Shown here piece by piece: positions 12,676-20,839 of a stretch of 38,957 nt of DNA. Under the pieces are notes generated by a model. That model was not told where the DNA came from, searched no databases, and saw only the letters and a list, made by a program, of their open reading frames with translations. The translations under genes and the position numbers were made by a program. The DNA is from an uncultured Collinsella sp. (GTDB lineage Bacteria > Actinomycetota > Coriobacteriia > Coriobacteriales > Coriobacteriaceae), in contig CABQHT010000016.1 in the NCBI GenBank assembly GCA_902464035.1, positions 1 through 38,957 of the forward strand. Reading direction: 5' to 3'. Positions within the stretch are counted from its first letter, which is position 1. The number at the start of each line of letters is the position of its first letter.

Positions 12676-13887
12676 ATGAAACTTATAGATCGCCCGTTCT
12701 ACATGAGCAAGCTTTCCAAGGTGGCAGGTACGCCTGATATCAAGGTGATTACCGGAATCAGGCGATGCGGAAAATCGAAATTGCTTGAGGCGTTTGCCAG
12801 CCAACTTCATTCAAACGACCCCTCGGCCAACGTCATACACGTCAACTTCAATCTACTTGAGTTCGAGCCGTTGGCGGAATACCATGCGCTGCATACATAT
12901 GTGGAAAAGCACTATATCGAGGGTTGCCGGAATATCGTCATGATCGACGAGGTCCAGATGTGCGAAGGGTTCGAGCGGGCTATCAACAGTCTTCATGCGT
13001 CAGAGAAATATGACATTTACATCACGGGATCGAATGCCTTTCTTCTCTCAAGCGACCTCTCGACGTTGTTCACGGGAAGAACGGTGGAGATCGAGGTCTT
13101 TCCGTTTTCACTTGCGGAGTTCTCGGCGTATCACGAGATCACTTCTCCAGCCGAGGCCCTTGCTCGCTATGTCCGCGAGGGAGGAATGCCGGGTTCCTAT
13201 ATCTACCAGGACGAAAGGATGCGTTTCTCATACATCTCGGATGTGCTTGAAACTCTTATCCTGCGCGACATCAGACAAAAATATCGTATACGTAATGCAG
13301 AGCAGCTTAAACGTTCCTGCGAGTTCCTGATGGATAACGTCGGAAACATCTCTTCTCTCAAGGGGATGGCGGCCGAGCTGTCACGAGCGAACCTTAAGAT
13401 AAGCGACAAGACGCTGGCTGTGTATATCGACTACCTGTGTAATGCGTTTGCGTTCTACCGGTTTCGTCGCTTTGACGTCTCAGGAAAGAAATACCTGTCG
13501 ACGGGAGATAAATACTACCTGGCCGACCATTCGTTTCGCTACGCCGCGCTTGGCACGAAAAAGCTCGATTTTGGCCATGTTTACGAGAATATGGTGGCAA
13601 TCGAGCTTATGCGCCGCGGATGGGAAGTCTACGTGGGCGTTCTCTACCAAAAGGAAGTAGACTTTGTCGCCATCAGGCGTGACCGCCGTGTCTATATCCA
13701 GGTGAGTGACGACATTTCCCAAGAAGCGACGCTTGAGCGTGAGCTTGATCCGCTGCGACGGATTCGAGACGCCTATCCCAAGTGCGTCATTGCCCGAACA
13801 GGGCACGAAACGACTGATTGGGATGGCATCAAGGTCGTCGACCTGGCACGATGGCTTATGGGAGAATCAGACGAGCTGGCCGTCTAG
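12676..13887 (+). CDS. AAA-type ATPase with DUF4143-like C-terminal domain
   Basis: A 403-residue member of the large family of stand-alone bacterial ATP-binding proteins whose cellular role is not settled. The N-terminal P-loop domain starts KVITGIRRCGKSKLL with Walker A at 27-34, followed by Walker B NIVMIDEVQ and an ITGSNAFLLSSDLSTLFTGR sensor-type block. The C-terminal part (about 200-400) fits DUF4143, including KEVDFVA near the end, which resembles a restriction-endonuclease-like fold. The gene is visibly less GC-rich than carB or purE, lies alone between repeat-rich spacers and carries its own promoter-like and box-containing leader. These signs suggest transfer. It could be a defence or regulatory component, but this is unproven. 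Confidence 0.85.
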   Translation: MKLIDRPFYMSKLSKVAGTPDIKVITGIRRCGKSKLLEAFASQLHSNDPSANVIHVNFNLLEFEPLAEYHALHTYVEKHYIEGCRNIVMIDEVQMCEGFERAINSLHASEKYDIYITGSNAFLLSSDLSTLFTGRTVEIEVFPFSLAEFSAYHEITSPAEALARYVREGGMPGSYIYQDERMRFSYISDVLETLILRDIRQKYRIRNAEQLKRSCEFLMDNVGNISSLKGMAAELSRANLKISDKTLAVYIDYLCNAFAFYRFRRFDVSGKKYLSTGDKYYLADHSFRYAALGTKKLDFGHVYENMVAIELMRRGWEVYVGVLYQKEVDFVAIRRDRRVYIQVSDDISQEATLERELDPLRRIRDAYPKCVIARTGHETTDWDGIKVVDLARWLMGESDELAV

Positions 13888-13984
13888 CACGCGATGACGC
13901 GGGCTGAAACGAACGAGCGAGGATTTCTAAACCCAGCAACGAAACAGCCCATCACCCTCCGCAAACCTCCCATTCCAAACCAAA

Positions 13985-14180
13985 TCAGCCAACGTACGTC
14001 ATGGCAATCCCCGGTAGGTCGAAGGTGCTCTGCGGCGGGCCAGGCTTTATCTGAACGACTTTGCGAAGAAACCGGGCCAATTTATTTCAGCCAACGTACG
14101 TCATGGCAATTCCCGGTAGGTCCAAGGTGCTCTGCGGCGGCCCGGTGTTTTCATCTGAACGACTTTGCGTAGCAACCGGA
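13985..14180. repeat. Two ~90-bp direct repeats upstream of purE
   Basis: Unit 1 (13985-14076) and unit 2 (14087-14180) both start TCAGCCAACGTACGTCATGG, offset by 102 bp. They stay closely similar through CCCGGTAGGTC, AAGGTGCTCTGCGGCGG, ATCTGAACGACTTTGCG and AACCGG. A 2-nt indel lies in the middle. Unit 1 contains TTTGCGAAG, reminiscent of the boxes before the ATPase gene. No open frame or ribosome-binding site supports coding. The spacer 13888-13984 holds nothing recognisable. Confidence 0.8.
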
Positions 14181-14215
14181 GTGAAGATGAAAACACCGGG
14201 CCGCCGCAGAGCACC
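14126..14215. repeat. Perfect 30-bp inverted repeat within the repeat block
   Basis: The arm 14126-14155, beginning GGTGCTCTGCGGCGG, is the exact reverse complement of 14186-14215, with a 30-nt loop. Its left arm is part of direct-repeat unit 2. A hairpin of this strength just upstream of the purE promoter region could block read-through from the accessory island or form a structured RNA. Confidence 0.85.
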
Positions 14216-14240
14216 CACAGACCGCGGGGACGGGAGCAGC

Positions 14241-14246
14241 TATACT
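14241..14246 (+). promoter_or_regulatory. Possible purE -10 box
   Basis: TATACT lies about 60 bases upstream of purE. It overlaps a small inverted repeat, ACTACT (14244-14249) with AGTAGT (14253-14258). No clear -35 hexamer is seen. Confidence 0.35.
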
Positions 14247-14309
14247 ACTCTCAGTAGTTAAGGGTCGCGGATTCGCTGCGTCACCGCTCTCAACAGGAGG
14301 TCTATGTTT

Positions 14310-14774
14310 ATGGCAGATCAGAAGCCGGTTGTCGGGATCATCATGGGTTCCAAGTCCGATCTGGGCGTTATGGAAGGCTGCACCGCCGAGCTCGAGGCAC
14401 TGGGTGTGCCCTATGAGCTCGTCATTGCGAGCGCGCACCGCACGCCGGCGAAGGTCCACGAGTGGGCTTCGACTGCCGCCGATCGCGGTATCAAAGTGAT
14501 TATCGCCGCCGCCGGCAAGGCCGCTCACTTGGGTGGTGTCGTGGCTGCCTTTACGCCGCTGCCGGTTATCGGCGTGCCTATGAAGACGAGTGACCTAGGC
14601 GGCATGGATTCGCTGCTGTCGATGGTGCAGATGCCTTCGGGCGTGCCCGTGGCCTGCGTTGCCATCAACGGCGCCAAGAACGCCGCCATCTATGCCACGC
14701 AGATTCTGGGTGCTTGCGACCCCGAGTACCGCAAGGTTATCGAGAAGATGAAGCAGGAGATGGCTGACGCCTAA
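14310..14774 (+). CDS. purE: 5-(carboxyamino)imidazole ribonucleotide mutase PurE
   Basis: A 154-residue enzyme that moves the carboxyl group of N5-CAIR to give CAIR in purine synthesis. It shows GIIMGSKSDLGVM, the active-site SAHRTP (His43) and the AGKAAHLGGVVA loop. The usual partner PurK is not in the window, so class I versus AIR-carboxylase type should be checked. An in-frame ATG at 14304 is also possible, but it lies only 3 nt after AGGAGG (14295-14300); ATG 14310 has a 9-nt spacing. The sortase gene follows after 35 bases. Confidence 0.95.
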   Translation: MADQKPVVGIIMGSKSDLGVMEGCTAELEALGVPYELVIASAHRTPAKVHEWASTAADRGIKVIIAAAGKAAHLGGVVAAFTPLPVIGVPMKTSDLGGMDSLLSMVQMPSGVPVACVAINGAKNAAIYATQILGACDPEYRKVIEKMKQEMADA

Positions 14775-14809
14775 GCGTTCCGCCGTTTCACCGCAGTATA
14801 AGGAGAGCC

Positions 14810-15808
14810 ATGTCCGATTATCAGGGAAAACGATTCAAGGCTTCTCAGATTCCCGATCCGTCGAAGCCAGGTGCTGCCCGTGCGGCACAGCAGGGTCGGA
14901 CATCCTCTCCTCAGCAGCCGCGCGCGCCGCGCCCCGTGACACCGGCGACGCATCGTCGACAGGACGCGCCGGCCGCATATCGTCCTTCGTCTTATAGCTC
15001 CGCTAAGAAGCCGCCCCGGTCTTCATCGCATGCCGTGCCGTCGGATTGCACCGAGCCGCCGCGCAAAAAGCGCCGCTCCATTATTCCCATTCTGCTCATC
15101 ATCATCGGTATCGGTCTGATTGTCGCCGCCGCCGCTATCTTTATTAATGCCCAGATTGGCTATAAGCAGGCGAGCGATTCGTATCAGAAAATCGAGAAGC
15201 AATATGTAAGCGATAAGGATGCCAGCGGCGTGCCGATTATCGACTTTGATGCGCTTGCTCAGACGAACCCCGAGATTGTGGGTTGGATTTACGTGCCGGG
15301 AACCAACATCAACTATCCCGTGGTGCAGACCAACAACAACTCCAAATACCTCAACACGCTGTTCGACGGAACGGCTAACGCGTCCGGTGCCATTTTCCTG
15401 GATAGCGATGACACCGCGCCGGGAATGGTCGACCAGCAGACCACGATCTACGGCCACCATATGAACGACGGATCGATGTTCAACGTGATTTCGGACACCA
15501 CTGATCAGGCGACGTTCGATAGCATCGAGTTTGTGTACTACATCACGCGCGATGCGACGTATAAGCTGCGTCCGCTGGCGACCAAGGTGGTCGAGGACAC
15601 GTATGCCAAGGCGCGCACGACCAATTTTGAGGGCGACGACGGACTCAAGAACTACCTGTTCGAGATGCTCGACGGCGCTTCTGCCGTGGCGAGTGATGCT
15701 ACCGATCGTGCCGCTTCGGCAACTAAGGTTGTAACGCTTGTGACCTGTCGTTCGCTGTCGCTGAGCAACACGCGCGCCGTCATGGTGCTCACGCCGGTCG
15801 AGGAATAA
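14810..15808 (+). CDS. Class B sortase
   Basis: A 332-residue membrane-anchored transpeptidase that cleaves a sorting signal and joins the protein to the cell envelope or builds pili. The first ~90 residues are a Pro/Ser/Arg-rich cytoplasmic region, followed by one membrane segment (about 90-112). The catalytic domain shows NINYPVVQTNNNSKYLN, TTIYGHHM with His216, VTLVTCR with Cys313, and Arg322. The YGHHM...DGSMF spacing fits class B. AAGGAG lies before the ATG. No LPXTG-like substrate is encoded nearby, so it may be a housekeeping enzyme. The N-terminal cytoplasmic part is longer than typical. Confidence 0.92.
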   Translation: MSDYQGKRFKASQIPDPSKPGAARAAQQGRTSSPQQPRAPRPVTPATHRRQDAPAAYRPSSYSSAKKPPRSSSHAVPSDCTEPPRKKRRSIIPILLIIIGIGLIVAAAAIFINAQIGYKQASDSYQKIEKQYVSDKDASGVPIIDFDALAQTNPEIVGWIYVPGTNINYPVVQTNNNSKYLNTLFDGTANASGAIFLDSDDTAPGMVDQQTTIYGHHMNDGSMFNVISDTTDQATFDSIEFVYYITRDATYKLRPLATKVVEDTYAKARTTNFEGDDGLKNYLFEMLDGASAVASDATDRAASATKVVTLVTCRSLSLSNTRAVMVLTPVEE

Positions 15809-15875
15809 GTTGTTCGAGAGTAGCTAAAAAGGCCCCGTCCCAAATTGGCTACTCGACGACGGTAAGGGAGAAACG

Positions 15876-16292
15876 ATGCTTGAGAGTGGCAAATTGATGC
15901 CTTCGATTGATGCTTGGCTGCGCGAGGCCAAGGCCGATGCTTCGGCGGCAGGCTGCGGGATGTATCTGACGCATAACGGTGTGGTGCGTGCGACGCCCAA
16001 GGCCGAGGTGCGCGGAGTCGAGACCGATGGCGTGGCACCAGGCCGCAGGGTGGGCGGCATGGTCTTTGACTACGACGCCGAAAAGGTACGGTCTGCTATC
16101 GGGGCCACGCGCGCGATGCCGGGTATCGGCTATGTGCGCGTGTGGCTGGCAAGCGGCGAGCTTGCCGTAGGTGACGACATCATGCTCGTGCTCATCGGCG
16201 GGGACATTCGCCCGCACGTGGTCGATGCGCTGCAGGCGCTCGTCGGCACCATCAAAAGTGAGTGTGTGAGCGAGGTCGAGTGCGAGGCGTAG
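15876..16292 (+). CDS. MoaE-like protein (molybdopterin synthase large-subunit family)
   Basis: A 138-residue protein resembling the MoaE fold: an early SIDAWLREAKADASAAGCGMY segment, GVVR, then VFDYDAEKVRSAI, GIGYVRVWLASGELAVGDDIMLVLIGGDIRPHVVDALQALVGTIK. The last part matches the order of MoaE strands and its R..V..A....K helix. The classical C-terminal P-x-W-K end is replaced by a Glu/Cys-rich tail, and no other molybdopterin gene is nearby. It may therefore be a divergent or repurposed family member. AAGGGAG precedes the ATG. It ends at the bidirectional terminator. Confidence 0.55.
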   Translation: MLESGKLMPSIDAWLREAKADASAAGCGMYLTHNGVVRATPKAEVRGVETDGVAPGRRVGGMVFDYDAEKVRSAIGATRAMPGIGYVRVWLASGELAVGDDIMLVLIGGDIRPHVVDALQALVGTIKSECVSEVECEA

Positions 16293-16322
16293 AGGCTTGC
16301 GTCGATAGAAGGATCGTTTATA

Positions 16323-16361
16323 AAAATGCCCACCGGTACGTGTGATACCGGCGGGCATTTT
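16323..16361. terminator. Bidirectional terminator between converging genes
   Basis: The 16-nt arms AAAATGCCCACCGGTA (16323-16338) and TACCGGCGGGCATTTT (16346-16361) pair with one G-T wobble around a 7-nt loop. There are A/T runs at both feet. It separates the MoaE-like gene (plus) from the membrane protein gene (minus). Confidence 0.9.
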
Positions 16362-16382
16362 GCGTTTTGGGCGCGGTGAGCG

Positions 16383-17612
16383 CTACACGCGCGTCGCATC
16401 CTTGGGGCTCATGGTCATGCTCTGGAAGCGGTTTTCCATGTATTCGTTATCGAAGTGCTCTCCGTAGAACTGTGCGACGGGAATGTCCGGCTCCGTGCCG
16501 TTAACGCGCTGGTACCAGTAGTCGAGCGACTGCAGCGTCATGACGCCGTCGACCAGCATGATAACGGTAAAGATGACGGTGGCCGAGTAGCGGCTCTTCC
16601 AGGGGATCTTGTTGATAAGCTTAAGCAGCCTCGGCAGCAGCAGCTTGATCCAGATGAGGCCGCCCAGGCCCCACAGGCAGGCGAAGCCCGTGCAGGTGCG
16701 TCCGCCCGTGAGGACCACGAGCGGATCGGGCAAACCGAACAGCGTTATGTGCGAGTAGCTCCACGAGACCACGCCAAACGCGGTCTGCATAAACCAGCCC
16801 ACGAACACCTCAAAGCTGGCGCCGAGCAGGGCGCTCACCAGGAAAATGATGATGGGGTTCTTTTTGTAGAAGCGGTTAAGCACCATGGTCATGAGCACGG
16901 CGCCAAATCCGTAGATGGGGCTGAAGGGGCCAAACAGCATGCCGGCGCGGTTCTGGTAGACGCCCGGGTCGTCGACCGTCATGTGCCAGATGTCCTCGGC
17001 GATCAGGCCGAGCACGCAGCAGACAAAGAATACCCAGAACAGGTTGAAGTAGTTGAGCTTGATGTAGCCTTCGCCGGTTTCATCGCGCCCGAGCATGCCC
17101 TCGGCGGCGGCGTCGCGGTCGAGCATCTCCTGCAGGCGGCGCTGCAGTTCGCGCTCCTGACGAAGCGTGGGGTCGACGGTTGCCGAAAGTGCAACGAGGA
17201 TGCCGAGCTGGATCGCGGGACGCAGCAGGAAGGGCCCGATGCCCTGGAGCATCACGTCGACCAAAAGCTCGACGACGGTGAATGCAATAAGGATGTAGGA
17301 CAGGCGGGCGGCGTTGCGGCGCTGGTTCTTGATAAGGTCCAGGCCAAAGATGATTAGGATGACGGCACTTGCCGCAGAGAGCATGATGCCGGCGACGATA
17401 AGGCCGACTGCGACGAGCGTGTTGTCGCCGAGCTTTTCGGTGGCGTTGCCGTTAACAAGTGCCGTGATGACCTGCCACATAAAGGCAGCGACCGACGGGA
17501 GCGTGCCCACGCCGGAAAGGATGCACAGGACGGCGTACACCTTAATGATGAGGGGGATCTTCTTGACCTCCGTGGCGCTGGGGACGCTGGGGTCGAGTTC
17601 GTTTCGATCCAT
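16383..17612 (-). CDS. Polytopic membrane protein, putative ABC transporter permease (CmpB-like, PF06541 type)
   Basis: A 409-residue integral membrane protein. The N-terminal half has about four hydrophobic segments and a charged loop (RQERELQRRLQEMLDRDAAAEG). The C-terminal half begins near KLNYFNLFWVFFVCCVLGLIAED and contains GMLFGPFSPIYGFGAVLM. That block is typical of the poorly understood 'putative ABC transporter permease' family, and about five more hydrophobic segments follow. No ATPase partner is adjacent, so a transport role is by family name only. AAAGG precedes the start. A strong promoter lies just upstream. The N-terminal membrane domain is an addition to the short form of the family. 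Confidence 0.75.
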   Translation of the reverse strand: MDRNELDPSVPSATEVKKIPLIIKVYAVLCILSGVGTLPSVAAFMWQVITALVNGNATEKLGDNTLVAVGLIVAGIMLSAASAVILIIFGLDLIKNQRRNAARLSYILIAFTVVELLVDVMLQGIGPFLLRPAIQLGILVALSATVDPTLRQERELQRRLQEMLDRDAAAEGMLGRDETGEGYIKLNYFNLFWVFFVCCVLGLIAEDIWHMTVDDPGVYQNRAGMLFGPFSPIYGFGAVLMTMVLNRFYKKNPIIIFLVSALLGASFEVFVGWFMQTAFGVVSWSYSHITLFGLPDPLVVLTGGRTCTGFACLWGLGGLIWIKLLLPRLLKLINKIPWKSRYSATVIFTVIMLVDGVMTLQSLDYWYQRVNGTEPDIPVAQFYGEHFDNEYMENRFQSMTMSPKDATRV

Positions 17613-17638
17613 ACAGAACCTTTCTCGCTTTGTTGTAG

Positions 17639-17667
17639 GTTATAAGGATACGCCGCCGACCTGCCAA
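17639..17667 (-). promoter_or_regulatory. Strong sigma-70 type promoter of the minus-strand membrane protein
   Basis: Read on the minus strand, TTGGCA (17667-17662) and TATAAC (17644-17639) each match consensus at five of six positions, with an ideal 17-nt spacer. It lies 27 bases before the start codon. Confidence 0.7.
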
Positions 17668-17860
17668 AAGACAGGACGAACGTCCCAATTGCAACAATGT
17701 AAGCCCTAACGGCGGGCGAGACGCGCCGCAACGGAAGCATGCGGGATCGTCGGTCCCGAGGCGATTGCCCAATAAAATGTTTGGCTGCAAAACGGATTAT
17801 AAGCTCGGTGGGCTTTTAAAAAGCGCTGTTCATGCGCGGGAGTGCTTGTCTTGCCGTGCG

Positions 17861-17866
17861 TATAAT
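17861..17866 (+). promoter_or_regulatory. -10 box of the purF operon
   Basis: A perfect TATAAT 41 bases before the purF start. The -35 position shows no good hexamer, which could mean activation or dependence on an extended contact. No purine riboswitch aptamer was recognised in the short leader. Confidence 0.5.
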
Positions 17867-17907
17867 AGGGCAGGTAACGCCAAATAACGAGGCTCTGAGG
17901 GGATGCC

Positions 17908-19578
17908 ATGTCTCAAGAAACCATCCACGCGGCCGAGCGTGCCGCGGGACAGGTGAACACCATGTCGACGTATGATCCGGACTCCGACCAGCTGCATGAG
18001 GAATGTGGCATTTTCGGCGTATGGGCGCCCGATCGCGACGTGGCTCGACTGACGTACTTTGGACTGCGTGCGCTGCAGCACCGTGGCCAGGAATCGGCGG
18101 GAATCGCCGTGGGTGACGGCGGCACGGTTATGGTCCGCAAGGATCTGGGCCTGCTCGACCGCGTGTTCTCCAATGCCGACCTGTCGACGCTCTCCGGTCA
18201 GCTGGCCGTGGGCCACGTGCGCTACGGCACCGCCGGCGCCAAGAGCTGGGAAGCCTCTCAGCCGCACCTCTCTACCATCAATAGCGTCATTATCGCGCTC
18301 GCGCACAACGGCACCCTCGTCAACACCGACGAGCTGCGCCGCCAGCTGATCGAGCTGGGCGTGCCGTTCCTCTCCAACTCGGATTCCGAGGTCGCGACCA
18401 AGCTCATCGGCTACTTTACCCAGCGTACGGGCCATCTGCGCGAGGGCATTCGCAAGACCATGGAGCTTGTGCGCGGCGGCTACGCCATGACGCTCATCAA
18501 CGAGCAGGCACTCTACGCTTTCCGCGATCCGCACGGCATTCGCCCGCTCGTGTTGGGCAAGCTGGTGGACGAGGGCCTGGACCAGGCCGATGCCGCATCC
18601 GTTTCGCAGCTGCCGTCGCAGGACGGCGCCGCGACGGTCGACGCCGCCACCCATGTCACCCGCGCCGGCGGCTGGGTCGTCGCCTCCGAGACTTGTGCGC
18701 TCGACATTGTGGGCGCCGAGTACGTCCGCGACGTCCGTCCCGGCGAGATTTTGCGCATCAGCGCCGAAGGCTTGGTGTCCGAGCAGGGTGTGCCTGCCGC
18801 CGAAGAGCCTGCCAACTGCATCTTTGAGCAGGTCTACTTCGCTCGCCCCGATTCCATCATGAACGGCAAGAGCGTCTACGCCTGCCGTTATGACATGGGT
18901 CGTCAGCTGGCACATGAGGAGCCCGTCGAGGCCGACCTGGTCATCGGCGTGCCCGACTCCGGTCTGCCGCCCGCGGAGGGGTATTCGCACGAGAGCGGTA
19001 TTCCCTTTGGCGAGGGCCTTATCAAGAACCGCTACGTGGGCCGTACGTTTATCGAGCCTACGCAGGAGTTGCGCGCCATGGGCGTGCGTATGAAACTCAA
19101 CCCGCTGCGCGACAATATCGAGGGCAAGCGCCTGGTCGTCATCGACGACTCCATCGTGCGCGGCACCACCATGGTGCAGCTCGTCAAGATGCTGCGCAAC
19201 GCCGGCGCCAAGGAGATTCACATCCGCATCAACTCGCCCGAGGTCATTTGGCCGTGCTTCTACGGTATCGATACCGACGTGCAGTCGCAGCTTATCAGCG
19301 CCAACAAGACGGTCGACGAGATTTGCGAGTATATCGGCGCCGATTCGCTGGCCTTCCTTTCGGTCGAGGGCCTGCTTAAGGTCATGCCCAAGGGCGGCTA
19401 CTGCGACGCGTGCTTTACCGGCCGCTATCCCGTGGCGATTCCCGAGAGCTTTGGCCGCGACAAGTTTATGGAGGGCTTTAAGCCCCGCAACCTGGACAAG
19501 CCGCTGTACTTTGACGACGACGCCGTGGTCGAGAAATACGACGACCGCAGCTGGGAAGAGGAGCACGGCGAGGCCTAA
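17908..19578 (+). CDS. purF: Amidophosphoribosyltransferase PurF
   Basis: A 556-residue enzyme that makes phosphoribosylamine from PRPP and glutamine, the committed step of purine synthesis. The catalytic N-terminal Cys is Cys33 in EECGIFGVW, so 32 residues must be removed; this is longer than the ~11-residue propeptide of the Bacillus enzyme. An in-frame Met at residue 19 is an alternative start. The PRPP motif reads RLVVIDDSIVRGTTM. Cysteines in ANCIFEQVY, WPCFYG and YCDACF fit the four ligands of the oxygen-sensitive [4Fe-4S] form. GAGGGG precedes the ATG. The stop codon is part of a repeat shared with pth. purM and purN follow. Confidence 0.97.
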   Translation: MSQETIHAAERAAGQVNTMSTYDPDSDQLHEECGIFGVWAPDRDVARLTYFGLRALQHRGQESAGIAVGDGGTVMVRKDLGLLDRVFSNADLSTLSGQLAVGHVRYGTAGAKSWEASQPHLSTINSVIIALAHNGTLVNTDELRRQLIELGVPFLSNSDSEVATKLIGYFTQRTGHLREGIRKTMELVRGGYAMTLINEQALYAFRDPHGIRPLVLGKLVDEGLDQADAASVSQLPSQDGAATVDAATHVTRAGGWVVASETCALDIVGAEYVRDVRPGEILRISAEGLVSEQGVPAAEEPANCIFEQVYFARPDSIMNGKSVYACRYDMGRQLAHEEPVEADLVIGVPDSGLPPAEGYSHESGIPFGEGLIKNRYVGRTFIEPTQELRAMGVRMKLNPLRDNIEGKRLVVIDDSIVRGTTMVQLVKMLRNAGAKEIHIRINSPEVIWPCFYGIDTDVQSQLISANKTVDEICEYIGADSLAFLSVEGLLKVMPKGGYCDACFTGRYPVAIPESFGRDKFMEGFKPRNLDKPLYFDDDAVVEKYDDRSWEEEHGEA

Positions 19579-19625
19579 AACCTGCCATATGGGGACAGGT
19601 ATATTTTGGTAGGTTTTACCTGCTG
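19576..19625 (+). repeat. 50-bp GGGGACAGG element starting at the purF stop codon, copy 1
   Basis: It begins with the TAA of purF and reads TAAAACCTGCCATATGGGGA, then CAGGTATATTTTGG and TAGGTTTTACCTGCTG. The ends AAAACCTGCCA (19577-19587) and TGGTAGGTTTT (19607-19617) pair with one wobble. A copy in the same register, identical at 43 of 50 positions, starts at the pth stop codon on the minus strand (31192-31143). Confidence 0.75.
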
Positions 19626-19735
19626 TTTTGTTGATATGACGGCGGGTGCTGTTATGGCACACGCCGAAATGAACGCAATTATGAGCACCGTTTGGCGCCC
19701 GCGCGGCGCCACGGTAGTGGGAGAGGAAGGCTCAG

Positions 19736-20839
19736 ATGAGCGACAGCAAGCATGTGACGTACGAGGACGCCGGCGTCGATACCGCCGAGGGCGGCCGCGC
19801 CGTCGACGCGATTAAGCAAATGGTCAAGGACACCAATCGCCCCGAGGTTATCGGCGGCATCGGTGGCTTTGGTGGCCTGTTCTCGGCCGCCGCGCTTAAG
19901 GATATGGAAGACCCGATCCTGATCAGCGGTACCGACGGCGTGGGCACCAAGCTCGTGCTCGCCCAGATCATGGACCGTCACGAGACGGTGGGCCAGGACC
20001 TGGTCGCTATGTGCGTCAACGATATTCTGGCTTCGGGCGCCGAGCCGCTGTTCTTCCTGGACTACGTTGCCATCGGTCACATCGAGGCCGAGCACATGGC
20101 AAAGATCATCAAGGGCGTGGCCGACGGCTGCAAGCTCGCGGGCTGCGCGCTCGTGGGCGGCGAGATGGCCGAGCACCCGGGCGTTATGGCTCCGGCCGAC
20201 TACGACCTCGCCGGCTTTACCGTGGGCGTCGTCGATCGTCCCAAGATGCTCGACCCCGCGAACGTTCGCCCGGGCGATGTGATCCTGGGCCTGCCTTCCA
20301 CCGGCGTGCACTCCAACGGCTACTCGCTCGTGCGCAAGGTCATCGGCGTCGACGGCATCAAGCCGGGCACGCCCGAGGCCGCCGCTAAGGCCGAGGAGCT
20401 GAGCCGTCCGCTCGAGGAGCTCGGCGGCGCTTCGCTGGCTGACGCCCTGCTGGCTCCCACGCGCATTTATGTGAAGCCGATTCTTGAGCTGCTGCGCGGC
20501 GGCGCCAACGTGCATGCTATCGCCCACATCACCGGCGGCGGTATTACCGAGAACCTCAACCGCGCGCTCGCCGACGACGTTGACGCCGTGGTCACCCGCA
20601 ACGGCGCCGAGATGGGTTGGGACGTTCCGCCCGTTATTACTTACGTGTCGCGTCAGGCCGAGCTCGCGCCCAACGAGGCATGCAAGACCTTCAACATGGG
20701 CGTCGGCCTGTGCCTGATCGTCGCCCCCGAGGACGAGGCCGCCGTGACCGAGGCACTGGTCGCGCTGGGCGAGAAGCCGTTCCGCGTGGGCGAGTGCGTC
20801 GAGGGCTCCGGTAAGGTCGTGTACTCCGATGAGCGCTAA
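19736..20839 (+). CDS. purM: Phosphoribosylformylglycinamidine cyclo-ligase PurM (AIR synthetase)
   Basis: A 367-residue ATP-dependent enzyme that closes the imidazole ring of FGAM to give AIR. It shows ISGTDGVGTKL, CVNDILASGAEPLFFLDY, VGGEMAEHPG and LPSTGVHSNGYSLVRKV, then HITGGGITENLNRAL in the C-terminal domain. All are family blocks. GAGAGGAAGG lies before the ATG. It is separated from purF by about 157 bases containing the GGGGACAGG element. Its 3' end overlaps purN by 11 bases, so the two are translationally coupled. Confidence 0.97.
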   Translation: MSDSKHVTYEDAGVDTAEGGRAVDAIKQMVKDTNRPEVIGGIGGFGGLFSAAALKDMEDPILISGTDGVGTKLVLAQIMDRHETVGQDLVAMCVNDILASGAEPLFFLDYVAIGHIEAEHMAKIIKGVADGCKLAGCALVGGEMAEHPGVMAPADYDLAGFTVGVVDRPKMLDPANVRPGDVILGLPSTGVHSNGYSLVRKVIGVDGIKPGTPEAAAKAEELSRPLEELGGASLADALLAPTRIYVKPILELLRGGANVHAIAHITGGGITENLNRALADDVDAVVTRNGAEMGWDVPPVITYVSRQAELAPNEACKTFNMGVGLCLIVAPEDEAAVTEALVALGEKPFRVGECVEGSGKVVYSDER

